A stretch of 12,292 nt of DNA from Methanomassiliicoccaceae archaeon (GTDB lineage: Archaea > Thermoplasmatota > Thermoplasmata > Methanomassiliicoccales > Methanomethylophilaceae), in contig WRNL01000041.1 of the NCBI GenBank assembly GCA_009776625.1, positions 1-12,292 of the forward strand, read 5' to 3'. Position 1 is the stretch's first letter, and every line of letters starts with the position of its first letter. Made by a program: the position numbers and the translations under genes. The notes under the pieces were generated by a model. The model did no database searches and had not been told where the DNA came from. It saw only the letters and a list, made by a program, of their open reading frames with translations. Below, in pieces: positions 1-6,582 of the stretch.

Positions 1-634
1 GGGGCTGCAGCCCCCGTTCCACGCCGCAGACTTCCTGATCTGCATGGGCGGGGGAGCCGGCGCCGCCGGCGGGTTCGACAAGTCCACCGACCAGAAGGCG
101 ATAGCCTTCATAGGGGACTCGACCTTCTTCCACTCGGGCGTCGGCCCGCTGACGTCGTCCATATTCAACAACCACAAGATCGTCATGGTCATCCTCGACA
201 ACAGGACGACGGCGATGACGGGCCACCAGCCGAACCCGGGCACAGGGAGGGGCTTCGGGGGCATCGTCACGGAGCCCATCGACGTGGAGGCCCTCGTGAA
301 GGGGCTGGGGATAAAGTTCGTGAGGACCGTCGACCCGTACGACGTCAAAGCCGCGGAGAAGGCGATGAGGGACGCCCTCGACTTCGACGGCACCGCCGTC
401 GTGGTGTCCAAATGCCCCTGCCCCCTGGAGCTGAAGAGGAACAAGGCGCTCGTGGTCAGAGAATGCAGCGTCGACCAGGGCAGGTGCGTGCACTGCCACA
501 TGTGCGTGAAGACGATAGCCTGCCCGGCCCTCGTCAAGAAAGGGGAGGTCGTGACGACCGACCCTGCCGGGTGCATAGGGTGCGGGATGTGCGCTAGCGT
601 CTGCCCCAAGGGCGCGATAGAGGTGGGGAGATGA
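1..634 (+). CDS. iorA: Indolepyruvate:ferredoxin oxidoreductase alpha subunit, C-terminal part (5' end outside window)
   Basis: IorA is the large, catalytic subunit of the enzyme that oxidatively decarboxylates aryl 2-oxoacids such as indolepyruvate and phenylpyruvate to aryl-CoA, reducing ferredoxin, in the cytoplasm. The frame is already open at base 2, so the N-terminal domains lie upstream of the window. The visible part holds the thiamine-diphosphate site: GDSTFF, then NN about 15 residues later, then the family stretch DNRTTAMTGHQPNPGTG. A C-terminal ferredoxin-like module follows, with two cysteine groups for [4Fe-4S] clusters, CVHCHMCVKTIACP and CIGCGMCASVCP. The first group has five residues rather than the usual four or three before its last cysteine. 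The TGA stop overlaps the iorB start by 4 bases (ATGA), so the two subunits are translationally coupled. Identification is firm; substrate preference within aryl oxoacids is inferred from the family. Confidence 0.95.
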   Translation, partial: GLQPPFHAADFLICMGGGAGAAGGFDKSTDQKAIAFIGDSTFFHSGVGPLTSSIFNNHKIVMVILDNRTTAMTGHQPNPGTGRGFGGIVTEPIDVEALVKGLGIKFVRTVDPYDVKAAEKAMRDALDFDGTAVVVSKCPCPLELKRNKALVVRECSVDQGRCVHCHMCVKTIACPALVKKGEVVTTDPAGCIGCGMCASVCPKGAIEVGR

Positions 635-1218
635 GGTACTCGGTGCAGATTGTGGGCGTCGGCGGCCAGGGCGTCCTCCTGGCGTCGATCGTGCTGGGGA
701 CGGCGGCGATGAGGGCAGGCCACCAGGTGTCCATGAGCGAGGTCCACGGCATGGCCCAGAGGGGCGGCAGCGTGATCTCTACCCTGCGCTTCGGGGAGGG
801 CGTCGTCAGCCCCCTGGAGTCGGCGGGAGGGGCGGACCTGATCATGGGGTTCGAGCCCGTGGAGACATGCAGGTACATATCGTTGGGCAACAAGGACACG
901 TTCGTCCTGATGAACCTGGGGCCCACGTACCCGTCGGCGGTCGCCGCCGGCTTCGAGGAGTACCCTGACGTCCAGGGCCTGGTGGAGGCGGTGAGGTCCA
1001 GGACGGGCAACCTCAAGACGCTGGACGCCACGAAGGTCGCCCTCTCCGCTGGCAAGGCGGTCGCCGCCAACGCCGTGATGATCGGTGCCGTGGCGGCGGT
1101 GAGGGGCTTCCCCTTGGAGAAGGGGCTGCTCAAGGACGTCCTCTTGGAGACCGTCCCCGAGAACTCGAGGGAGCTGAACTCGAAGGCTTTCGAGATGGGG
1201 TACGACGCGATGTCATAA
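631..1218 (+). CDS. iorB: Indolepyruvate:ferredoxin oxidoreductase beta subunit
   Basis: IorB is the small subunit partner of IorA. It corresponds to the gamma-type domain of the 2-oxoacid:ferredoxin oxidoreductase superfamily and helps bind coenzyme A and assemble the complex. The 195-residue product matches the usual length of about 190-200. It begins with the Rossmann-like glycine motif VGVGGQG (residues 8-14) and continues with SEVHGMAQRGGSV, a hallmark of this family, and then GFEPVE. The ATG start lies inside the iorA stop region (ATGA), giving a two-gene operon in the order iorA-iorB. Transcription probably ends in the hairpin/T-run repeats that start about 13 bases after the TAA stop. 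In methanogens IorAB can also act in the reverse direction to make aromatic amino acids from aryl acids; which direction applies here cannot be seen. Confidence 0.95.
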   Translation: MRYSVQIVGVGGQGVLLASIVLGTAAMRAGHQVSMSEVHGMAQRGGSVISTLRFGEGVVSPLESAGGADLIMGFEPVETCRYISLGNKDTFVLMNLGPTYPSAVAAGFEEYPDVQGLVEAVRSRTGNLKTLDATKVALSAGKAVAANAVMIGAVAAVRGFPLEKGLLKDVLLETVPENSRELNSKAFEMGYDAMS

Positions 1219-1226
1219 TCCAAAAG

Positions 1227-1490
1227 GAAAAGAACTTGGGGGAGGGGGAGTCCCCCATTTTTTAAGAGTTATTCACGCCCCGGTAAGAAGAACTTGGGGG
1301 AGGGGGAGTCCCCCATTTTTTGATATGTGTTTGGAGGAAAAGAACTTGGGGGAGGGGGAGTCCCCCATTTTTTGATATGTGTTTGGAGGAAAAGAACTTG
1401 GGGGAGGGGGAGTCCCCCATTTTTTGATTGTATGTTTACACCCCCGGAGGAAGAACTTGGGGGAGGGGGAGTCCCCCATTTTTTGATAGT
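1227..1490 (+). repeat. Five-copy tandem hairpin/T6 repeat between iorB and ftsZ
   Basis: A 33-base core occurs five times on the + strand at 1231-1263, 1289-1321, 1341-1373, 1393-1425 and 1452-1484. Each core reads AGAACTT, then G5-A-G5, then AGT, then C5, then A and six T's. The second G5 can pair with C5 across a three-base loop, or the first G5 can pair with it in an alternative fold. Start-to-start spacing is 58, 52, 52 and 59 bases. The links after copies 2 and 3 are identical (TGATATGTGTTTGGAGGAA); those after copies 1 and 4 differ. The cores appear identical, which suggests recent tandem duplication or conversion. Hairpin plus T6 facing the + strand looks like a row of intrinsic-type terminators behind iorAB. 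The fifth copy lies inside the open 3' end of ftsZ on the other strand. Confidence 0.9.
1244..1263 (+). terminator. Probable iorAB transcription terminator (first repeat copy)
   Basis: The first repeat copy after the iorB stop contains G5, a three-base loop AGT, C5 and then A and T6. Archaeal termination relies mainly on T-rich tracts and is assisted by aCPSF1/FttA, so a T6 tract after a strong hairpin 26-45 bases past the stop is a good candidate. Four more identical units downstream could act as backups. This is inferred from structure only. Confidence 0.55.
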
Positions 1491-2185
1491 GAGCCTGTGC
1501 TTGGGTACAACGGGGCCCCTCCCCCGTCGCCGCCCGTGTTATTGGAGTAGACTAAGATCTCTTCTTTCATTTCCGATGCCAGCGATGCCGACGCAGTGTT
1601 GATGAAGTCCATTATGCTCATGTTCACTGCACGTATGGCCTCGCTCATCGTCGCATCGGGCGTGAGCTCGACCGCCTTGTCGTTCTCTACGGTGAACGTG
1701 TTCGGGCATGCCGCCCTGACCGCCCTGATCCCCTCCCTCGCCACCGGCACCCTGCCGGCCTCGAAGGAGAACGGGTTGATCCCGATCACGAACGTCATCA
1801 TGTTGTTGCGGGCGCATATCTCCGCCACCACCGGCGCTGCGCCGGTCCCGGTGCCTCCGCCGAGCCCTGCGACGATGAAGACCGCGTCATGCCCCCTGAC
1901 GGCGTCCTCTATCTTGTCCTCGTGGATATTGGCGCATTTCTTGCCAAGCCTGGCGTCGCCCTTGGTGCCCTCGCCCTTCGTGACCGCTTTGCATATGTAT
2001 ACCTTCTTATCTGCGGCTGTTTCGTCCAGGGCCTTCCTGTCTGTGTTTATGGCGATGGTGTCCACGGGCGATAGCGCCTTGTAGAAACTGCTTATGACAT
2101 TGCATCCCGCACCTCCAATGCCGACCACCGCTATGCGCGGCTCGATCGTTATGGATCCCTCAGTTTCCTTTCTGTACGCTTCCAT
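1436..2185 (-). CDS. FtsZ-like GTPase lacking the C-terminal domain; tail encoded by repeat
   Basis: This 249-residue protein has the GTP-binding half of FtsZ: VGIGGAG (21-27), INTD (46-49), the tubulin signature GLGGGTGTG (107-115), PFSFE (138-142), an ND pair (168-169) and a helix-7-like stretch at about 177-197. FtsZ is normally about 350-390 residues; here the second domain and the T7 loop (NxDxxD), which completes GTP hydrolysis across the filament interface, are absent. After helix 7 the chain becomes a short polar, glycine-rich tail, and the last 17 residues (LSKNGGLPLPQVLPPGV) are read from the fifth repeat copy. All frames further downstream are repeat, so the missing domain is not nearby. 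It lies 93 bases after a same-strand RHH gene. It could be a natural short FtsZ paralogue or a copy truncated by the repeats. If it is stable it may bind GTP, but normal treadmilling is unlikely. Confidence 0.8.
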   Translation of the reverse strand: MEAYRKETEGSITIEPRIAVVGIGGAGCNVISSFYKALSPVDTIAINTDRKALDETAADKKVYICKAVTKGEGTKGDARLGKKCANIHEDKIEDAVRGHDAVFIVAGLGGGTGTGAAPVVAEICARNNMMTFVIGINPFSFEAGRVPVAREGIRAVRAACPNTFTVENDKAVELTPDATMSEAIRAVNMSIMDFINTASASLASEMKEEILVYSNNTGGDGGGAPLYPSTGSLSKNGGLPLPQVLPPGV

Positions 2186-2200
2186 CTGTGCATCCCCATT

Positions 2201-2210
2201 GTCTTAAAGC
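2201..2210 (-). promoter_or_regulatory. Possible TATA box for the ftsZ-like gene
   Basis: On the - strand GCTTTAAGAC lies about 20 bases before the ATG at 2185. That spacing would give a nearly leaderless transcript, so the ftsZ-like gene may be transcribed separately from, or in addition to, the upstream RHH gene. The box is weak and this is a guess from position. Confidence 0.3.
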
Positions 2211-2278
2211 GTTTGGATCCGGCGAAGAGGCGCTCGCACGCCTTCCCATCCTTCGCCGTGGTGTTTCCCATCCCTTCT

Positions 2279-2638
2279 TCATTTCATCTTCGAGGCCATC
2301 TGCGCGGCCTTGAACGACCTGCTGGCGGAATCCGCCTCGGATTCCGGCGACACGATCCTGTCAAGCACGCATTTCCTGACGAACTCCTCTTCGCTGAAGA
2401 TGGTCCCATCTTCCACCATCAGCCTGAGCGCACCCATCTGGACCTCGTTGAAACGGATGAAGTACCCGTCTCCGATTGCGCCGCCGGTCACCCGCTTTTG
2501 CAAGCTTATGAAACCGGAGACGGCGTCGCGAATGAACTGTGACCTGCTATCGATTCCCTTCTCGGCCATGAATTCCTCCATCAGTTGGACTTCATCGACC
2601 GTCATCCTTATCGAAACCGCAACTTCCTTCTCGCTCAT
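2279..2638 (-). CDS. Ribbon-helix-helix transcriptional regulator, two RHH-like halves (CdrS-like context)
   Basis: This 119-residue protein starts with a clear RHH (CopG/MetJ-type) DNA-binding domain: a short strand around VAVSIRMT, a helix VDEVQLMEEFMAEKG, and the second helix SRSQFIRDAVSGFI. RHH proteins bind operators as dimers through the strand. The second half (about residues 59-95) repeats the same layout: an IR strand residue pair, a helix with LM, then SEEEFVRKCVLDRI. The distance from the IR arginine to the FIR/FVR arginine is 26 residues in both halves, which suggests an internal duplication. The gene lies directly upstream of the ftsZ-like gene on the same strand. In haloarchaea the RHH regulator CdrS sits beside ftsZ2 and controls cell division genes. 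Orthology to CdrS is inferred from this context, not shown. GGAG and GGTG before the ATG could serve as ribosome-binding sites. Confidence 0.85.
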   Translation of the reverse strand: MSEKEVAVSIRMTVDEVQLMEEFMAEKGIDSRSQFIRDAVSGFISLQKRVTGGAIGDGYFIRFNEVQMGALRLMVEDGTIFSEEEFVRKCVLDRIVSPESEADSASRSFKAAQMASKMK

Positions 2639-2663
2639 TCACACCACTCCGAGTCTGTAGATT

Positions 2664-2673
2664 CCATCCCTTC
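2664..2673. promoter_or_regulatory. Candidate RHH operator motif, upstream copy (CCATCCCTTC)
   Basis: The ten bases CCATCCCTTC occur here, close to the expected transcription start of the RHH gene, and again at 2268-2277, between the RHH stop and the ftsZ-like gene. A related CCATCCTTC lies at 2246-2254. RHH regulators usually repress their own genes through short repeated sites, so these may be binding sites. No perfect inverted repeat is visible and the role is inference. Confidence 0.25.
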
Positions 2674-2703
2674 CAACTCGTAGGTAAGAGTATGTTGTAC
2701 TTG

Positions 2704-2711
2704 TATTTAAA
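2704..2711 (-). promoter_or_regulatory. TATA box for the RHH regulator
   Basis: On the - strand TTTAAATA lies about 66 bases before the RHH start codon. Transcription would start around 2680, leaving a 5' leader of about 40 bases that contains GGAG/GGTG. The box is nearly symmetrical, so it could also drive transcription to the right through the leuS leader. It is the best AT-rich element in this GC-rich spacer. Confidence 0.5.
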
Positions 2712-2743
2712 ATGTATGACGTGACGTAACCATGGCGTAATCA

Positions 2744-2884
2744 GTTGTGTTTAGAAATCCATATGCACAACCGCCGGCGGCCAATCCGGCATTGGCTGTG
2801 AACGGCGGTCGTACAGAAGGTAACACAGGGCCATACGAAACGCCGGCCCCCTGGGAGGCCGCTTGCCCGCCCCTTCGGGGGGCG
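2744..2884 (+). other. Structured region between the RHH gene and leuS; possible leader or small RNA
   Basis: Part of the roughly 300-base gap before leuS. Three hairpins can be drawn. GTTGTG at 2744-2749 pairs with CACAAC at 2766-2771. CGCCG at 2772-2776 pairs with CGGCG at 2803-2807 and encloses GCCAAT/ATTGGC (2780-2785 with 2791-2796, loop CCGGC). CGCCCC at 2868-2873 pairs with GGGG, a bulge and CG around a TTCG loop. An open frame starts at 2747 and joins leuS, but the encoded residues look nothing like the synthetase family. With the TATA box at 2704-2711 read rightward, this could be a long leuS leader or a separate small RNA. No known RNA family was recognised. Confidence 0.35.
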
Positions 2885-2895
2885 TCCATGGAACA

Positions 2896-2903
2896 TTATT
2901 TAA
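2896..2903 (+). promoter_or_regulatory. TATA box for leuS
   Basis: TTATTTAA lies about 41 bases before the chosen leuS ATG at 2945. Transcription would start near 2925 and leave a leader of about 20 bases holding GGGG shortly before the start codon. A second AT-rich stretch, GTATATTA at 2911-2918, could act instead and give a leaderless message. Either one argues against translation starts upstream at 2747 or 2888. Confidence 0.5.
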
Positions 2904-2944
2904 CAGGGGCGTATATTAGAGCGTCAAAAACGCCGGGGATCGAG

Positions 2945-5818
2945 ATGTCTGATTATATCGAGATGGAGAGGAAATGGCAGAGGGCTTGGTCCGAGAACGG
3001 GCTGGACCGGTCCGAGAGGGACGCCGGCAGGCCGAAGTTCATGATCATCTTCGCGTACCCAGGGGTCACCGGGTTCCTCCATGTGGGGCATCTCAGAGGG
3101 TACACCTATGCGGACGCCATCGGGCGGTACAAGCGCATGACGGGGTACAACGTCCTGTTCCCCGTCGGGACGCATGCGACAGGCAACGGCGCCATAACCC
3201 TCGCCTCGAAGGTCGCTAACGGCGACCCTGATTTCATAGACTATCTGATAAGGAACGGCTGCCCCGAGGAGATGCTGGAGGACATGAAGGACCCCTTCAA
3301 GGTGGTCGATTACTTCAACGGCGTCTATGTCGACGACTACTGGAGGAGGTTCGGGTTCCTCGCGGACTGGAGGCGGTTCACCTGCACCCTGTACCCCGAC
3401 TACAGCAAGTTCATGCAGTGGCAGTTCAGGAAGCTCGACGAATGCGGCCTGCTGGTGCAGAAGCCGTACTACTCCCCATCCTGCCCCGTCCACGGGCCGG
3501 TGGCGGTGGACGCCTCCGAGACGGACATCTCCAAAGGGGGGGACGCGGAGGTGCAGGAGTACACCCTCCTTAAATTCAAACGGGGGGACGAGTACCTCGT
3601 CGCCGCGACGCTCAGGCCGGAGACGGTGTACGGGCAGGTGTGCTTCTGGGCGAACCCCGAAGTGGAGTACACTAGGATAAAGAAAGGCGAGGAGACGTGG
3701 ATAGTGTCCAAGGAGGCGGCGGAGAAGCTCTCCCTGCAAGCGGACGGCGTGACCATCCTCTCCCCGGTCGCCGGGAGGGACATGATAGGCTGGATGTGCG
3801 AGGCGCCGATGATACACCGGGAGGTGCCGGTCCTCCCGGCGTCCTTCTCGGACCCCAATGTGGGCAGCGGGCTCGTAACGTCCGTCCCCTCGGACGCCCC
3901 CGACGACTGGATCTCGCTGGAGGCTCTGAAAGGGGATCCCGCGCTCGCAGAGGGGTACGGCCTCTCCAGCGCCCTCCTTGATTCCGTGAGGCCCATCTCT
4001 ATAATATCCATCGATGGGTACGGGGATTTCCCCGCCCAGGACGTGATAAGGGAGATGGGGATCACGCAGCCGGGGGACCCGAGGCTCGACGAGGCCAAGA
4101 AACAGGTCTACAAGGACGGCTACCACAAGGGCCGCATGAAGGACATATGCGGGCCGTTCGCAGGGATGAGGGTTGACGAGGCCAAGGAGAAGATGAAGCA
4201 GGCCATGATAGATTCCGGCGAGGCGGAGGTGTTCCACGACCTCACGGAGGAGGTAGTATGCAGGTGCGGCCTGCCGGTCCGGGTGAAGAGGGTGGACGAC
4301 CAATGGTTCATCGACTACGGCAACGAGGAGCTCACCGAGAGGACGAGCGAGCACTGCCGCCGCATGGAGCTGTACCCCCAGGAGTTCAACGAGAACGTAC
4401 ACGCCACGCTGAGGTGGTTCAGGGAACGCGCCTGCGTTAGGCAGGGCAACTGGCTCGGGACGAGGTTCCCCCTCGACGAGAAATGGGTCATCGAGGCCAT
4501 ATCGGACTCCACCCTGTACCCCTTGTATTACCTTATATCGATGTACGCGAACGACGGGAGGATATCCCCGGACAGCATGACCGAGGAGTTCTTCGACTAC
4601 GTCGCGCTGGGGAAGGGCGACGCCGGGGCGGTGTCGGAACGCACCGGCATCGGCGCGGGCCTGCTGGACGAGATACGAGCGGACATAGAATACTGGTACC
4701 CCCTGGACATAAACCTTGGCGGCAAGGAGCACATGACCGTGCATTTCCCTGCATACCTGTTCAACCACCGCGCCATACTCCCGGACGACATGCAGCCCGG
4801 GGGGATCATCGTGAACTGGTACATCACAGGGAAGAAGAGCAAGATCTCGAAGTCGAAGGGCGGGGCGCAGCCCATCTCGGGCGCGGCGGACCAGTTCGGC
4901 GTCGACGCCCTGAGGCTGTATTATGCGCATGTGGCGTCCATGTTCGTGGACGTGGAATGGAGCGAGGACACCGTGGTGACGTACTGCCAAAGGCTGGAGA
5001 GGGTCATGGGCGCGGTGGAGGAGCTCCTGTCCTCCGATTGCAGCGACGAGAAGGGGGAGATAGACGAATGGCTCGCATCGAGGCTCAACCGCCACCTGCA
5101 GTCGGTGAGGGACGCCATGGAGAGGTACGACCTCAGGCAGATGGCCACCGCCGTCTACTTCGAGATGCTGAACGACGTCAGGTGGTACGGCAGGAGGGGC
5201 GGGAGGAACAGGGCCGCCCTGGCGGAGGCGGCGAGGGTCTGGATATCCCTCATGGCCCCGATAACGCCCCACGTCGCGGAGGAGCTGTGGGAGAGAGCGG
5301 GCTTCGGCGGCCTCGTGTCCTCGTCGCAGCTCCCGGAGACGGGCGGGACGTCCAGCCTGGCGGAGTACAGGGAGGAGTTCGTCAGGGGCGTCATGTCGGA
5401 CATCCTGCAGATCAAGAAGGTCACCGAGACGGAGCCCGAGAGGATATTCCTCTACACCACGCCCTCGTGGAAGGCCGATGTCTTGAGGATGGGGGTTGAG
5501 ATGAGGGACAACGGCGGCCTCGACATCCCCACCCTGACGAAGAGATGCATGGCGGACGAGGGGCTCCGGAAGAACGGCAAAGCGGTGTCCGAGTATGTGA
5601 AGAAGGTCGTTACTGACCTGTCGAGATCCTCTTCTGGGTCTATAGGGGACATAGCGGCGACGGACGAGCACGCCCTCCTCCTGTCAGCGGCGGATTTCCT
5701 GAAAAGTGAGCTTGGCGCGGAGGTCGTGGTGCTCTCTTCGGACGATGCGGGCGCATACGATCCCAAAGGCAAGTCGAAAGCGGCGGTGCCGGGGAGGCCG
5801 GCGATCTACCTGGAGTAA
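2945..5818 (+). CDS. leuS: Leucyl-tRNA synthetase, archaeal type
   Basis: This class I aminoacyl-tRNA synthetase charges tRNA-Leu with leucine in the cytoplasm. From the ATG at 2945 it has 957 residues, close to other archaeal LeuRS proteins. The sequence begins MSDYIEMERKWQRAW, typical for the family. The HIGH signature appears as HVGH (residues 46-49) and the KMSKS loop as KISKS (633-637). The inserted CP1 editing domain lies between them and contains TLRPETVYG (from residue 222), the threonine-rich motif used to hydrolyse mischarged tRNA. The C-terminal part is the helical anticodon-binding domain plus the archaeal tail. The frame stays open upstream to a GTG at 2747, but those residues are unrelated to the family and TATA-like sequences lie within them, so 2945 was chosen. 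The gene stands alone and converges on the restriction gene with a 44-base gap. Confidence 0.95.
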   Translation: MSDYIEMERKWQRAWSENGLDRSERDAGRPKFMIIFAYPGVTGFLHVGHLRGYTYADAIGRYKRMTGYNVLFPVGTHATGNGAITLASKVANGDPDFIDYLIRNGCPEEMLEDMKDPFKVVDYFNGVYVDDYWRRFGFLADWRRFTCTLYPDYSKFMQWQFRKLDECGLLVQKPYYSPSCPVHGPVAVDASETDISKGGDAEVQEYTLLKFKRGDEYLVAATLRPETVYGQVCFWANPEVEYTRIKKGEETWIVSKEAAEKLSLQADGVTILSPVAGRDMIGWMCEAPMIHREVPVLPASFSDPNVGSGLVTSVPSDAPDDWISLEALKGDPALAEGYGLSSALLDSVRPISIISIDGYGDFPAQDVIREMGITQPGDPRLDEAKKQVYKDGYHKGRMKDICGPFAGMRVDEAKEKMKQAMIDSGEAEVFHDLTEEVVCRCGLPVRVKRVDDQWFIDYGNEELTERTSEHCRRMELYPQEFNENVHATLRWFRERACVRQGNWLGTRFPLDEKWVIEAISDSTLYPLYYLISMYANDGRISPDSMTEEFFDYVALGKGDAGAVSERTGIGAGLLDEIRADIEYWYPLDINLGGKEHMTVHFPAYLFNHRAILPDDMQPGGIIVNWYITGKKSKISKSKGGAQPISGAADQFGVDALRLYYAHVASMFVDVEWSEDTVVTYCQRLERVMGAVEELLSSDCSDEKGEIDEWLASRLNRHLQSVRDAMERYDLRQMATAVYFEMLNDVRWYGRRGGRNRAALAEAARVWISLMAPITPHVAEELWERAGFGGLVSSSQLPETGGTSSLAEYREEFVRGVMSDILQIKKVTETEPERIFLYTTPSWKADVLRMGVEMRDNGGLDIPTLTKRCMADEGLRKNGKAVSEYVKKVVTDLSRSSSGSIGDIAATDEHALLLSAADFLKSELGAEVVVLSSDDAGAYDPKGKSKAAVPGRPAIYLE

Positions 5819-5862
5819 GAGATATGCCTGCTAGGATGAAAACTGCGTCAGAGCCGTCCTGT

Positions 5863-6582
5863 TCAGGCTCCCTTCCCCGAACCGGCGTTGAACGCGCCGA
5901 TCTTGCCTATGATTTCGGCGATGAACCTGTCATATGACAATTGGGGATCCGGCTCTTCGACAGAGCCGCTCAGCGGATCCGCAACGACGAACCAGACTGC
6001 GCCGTACAGACCTTCTCTGCTCAGCCTCTGACACATGGCCATGAGTCTCCCTATGTAAGACGTTCCGTGAAACACGGCATCCGTTTTGAAATGGGGCTCC
6101 CTCGGATCCATACACCTTGCTACGGAACCCTCTTCTTTCTTGACGATGAGCACATAGCCCAAAAGAGGCGGGATCGCCCTGTTCATGAGCTCTTTTTCAA
6201 TTGCCATCTTCGCATCGACAGCGACGCCGACCGCCTCTTCCGCCCGATTGTTAAGGTTGTTGCCATAGGAGCCGTATATCGTCTTCAGCTCCACGGCGGC
6301 GGCAAGGTTCTCTCTGATGAACAATAGTATGTCCCACTTCTTTGTCGCCCTGAACCAACCTGGGAGCTCGGTGCCACTATTCTTGCTGAAAATGCCACTG
6401 ACAGGCGCCCCGCACCCCTCCATATCATGTGTCATGACGTCGATTAGCCTATCCAGATGCTTTCCGGATGTTACCTGGGACCTCATCCCTGTGTCTACGA
6501 CCCCTCTCTCTATCTGTACCTCTGCGGCTTTCTCCCTAACAAGGAAGGAATGTAATATTGCCTCCTCAAGCTCCTTCCTCAA
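5863..6582 (-). CDS. Type II restriction endonuclease, XhoI/PaeR7I family
   Basis: A 239-residue protein resembling the XhoI/PaeR7I endonucleases (about 246 residues), which cut CTCGAG when it is unmethylated. Visible family features are SGKHLDRLIDVMT (39-51), ELPGWFRATKKWDILLF (72-88), and SYGNNLNNRAEEAVG. The PD-(D/E)xK site is likely D84 with E98-x-K100. The start is taken as TTG at 6582: the TTGA overlaps the methylase stop, and GGGAGG lies eight bases upstream, an excellent ribosome-binding site. The longer frame up to 6840 only reads the methylase gene out of frame. Together with the upstream adenine methylase it forms a complete restriction-modification pair. Both genes are visibly less GC-rich than leuS and aCPSF1, which suggests acquisition. 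CTCGAG specificity is predicted from family, not tested. Confidence 0.9.
   Translation of the reverse strand: MRKELEEAILHSFLVREKAAEVQIERGVVDTGMRSQVTSGKHLDRLIDVMTHDMEGCGAPVSGIFSKNSGTELPGWFRATKKWDILLFIRENLAAAVELKTIYGSYGNNLNNRAEEAVGVAVDAKMAIEKELMNRAIPPLLGYVLIVKKEEGSVARCMDPREPHFKTDAVFHGTSYIGRLMAMCQRLSREGLYGAVWFVVADPLSGSVEEPDPQLSYDRFIAEIIGKIGAFNAGSGKGA

Noticed and set aside
594..1223. Reading frame antisense to iorB
   Set aside because: iorB on the other strand is certain and the antisense product has no family features.
1231..1484. G-quadruplex clusters
   Set aside because: Each copy has only two G5 runs next to each other, not four, and the hairpin with C5 competes; copies are too far apart for a compact quadruplex.
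1227..1490. CRISPR-like array
   Set aside because: The 33-base repeats at regular spacing superficially resemble one, but two linkers are identical to each other, linkers are only about 19-26 bases, the core is a hairpin/T6 unit, and no cas genes are nearby.
1273..1602. Small reading frames on both strands across the repeats
   Set aside because: They are translations of the repeat itself, such as recurring GGGGVPHFLI or GDSPSPKFF, with no family resemblance or proper starts.
2747..2944. N-terminal extension of leuS
   Set aside because: The open frame reaches GTG 2747, but the residues do not resemble LeuRS, and TATA-like boxes and hairpins lie inside this stretch.
2924..5671. Very long reading frame antisense to leuS (915 codons)
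   Set aside because: It mirrors the third-position GC bias of leuS, has a composition rich in R, P, H and V, and no recognisable domain.
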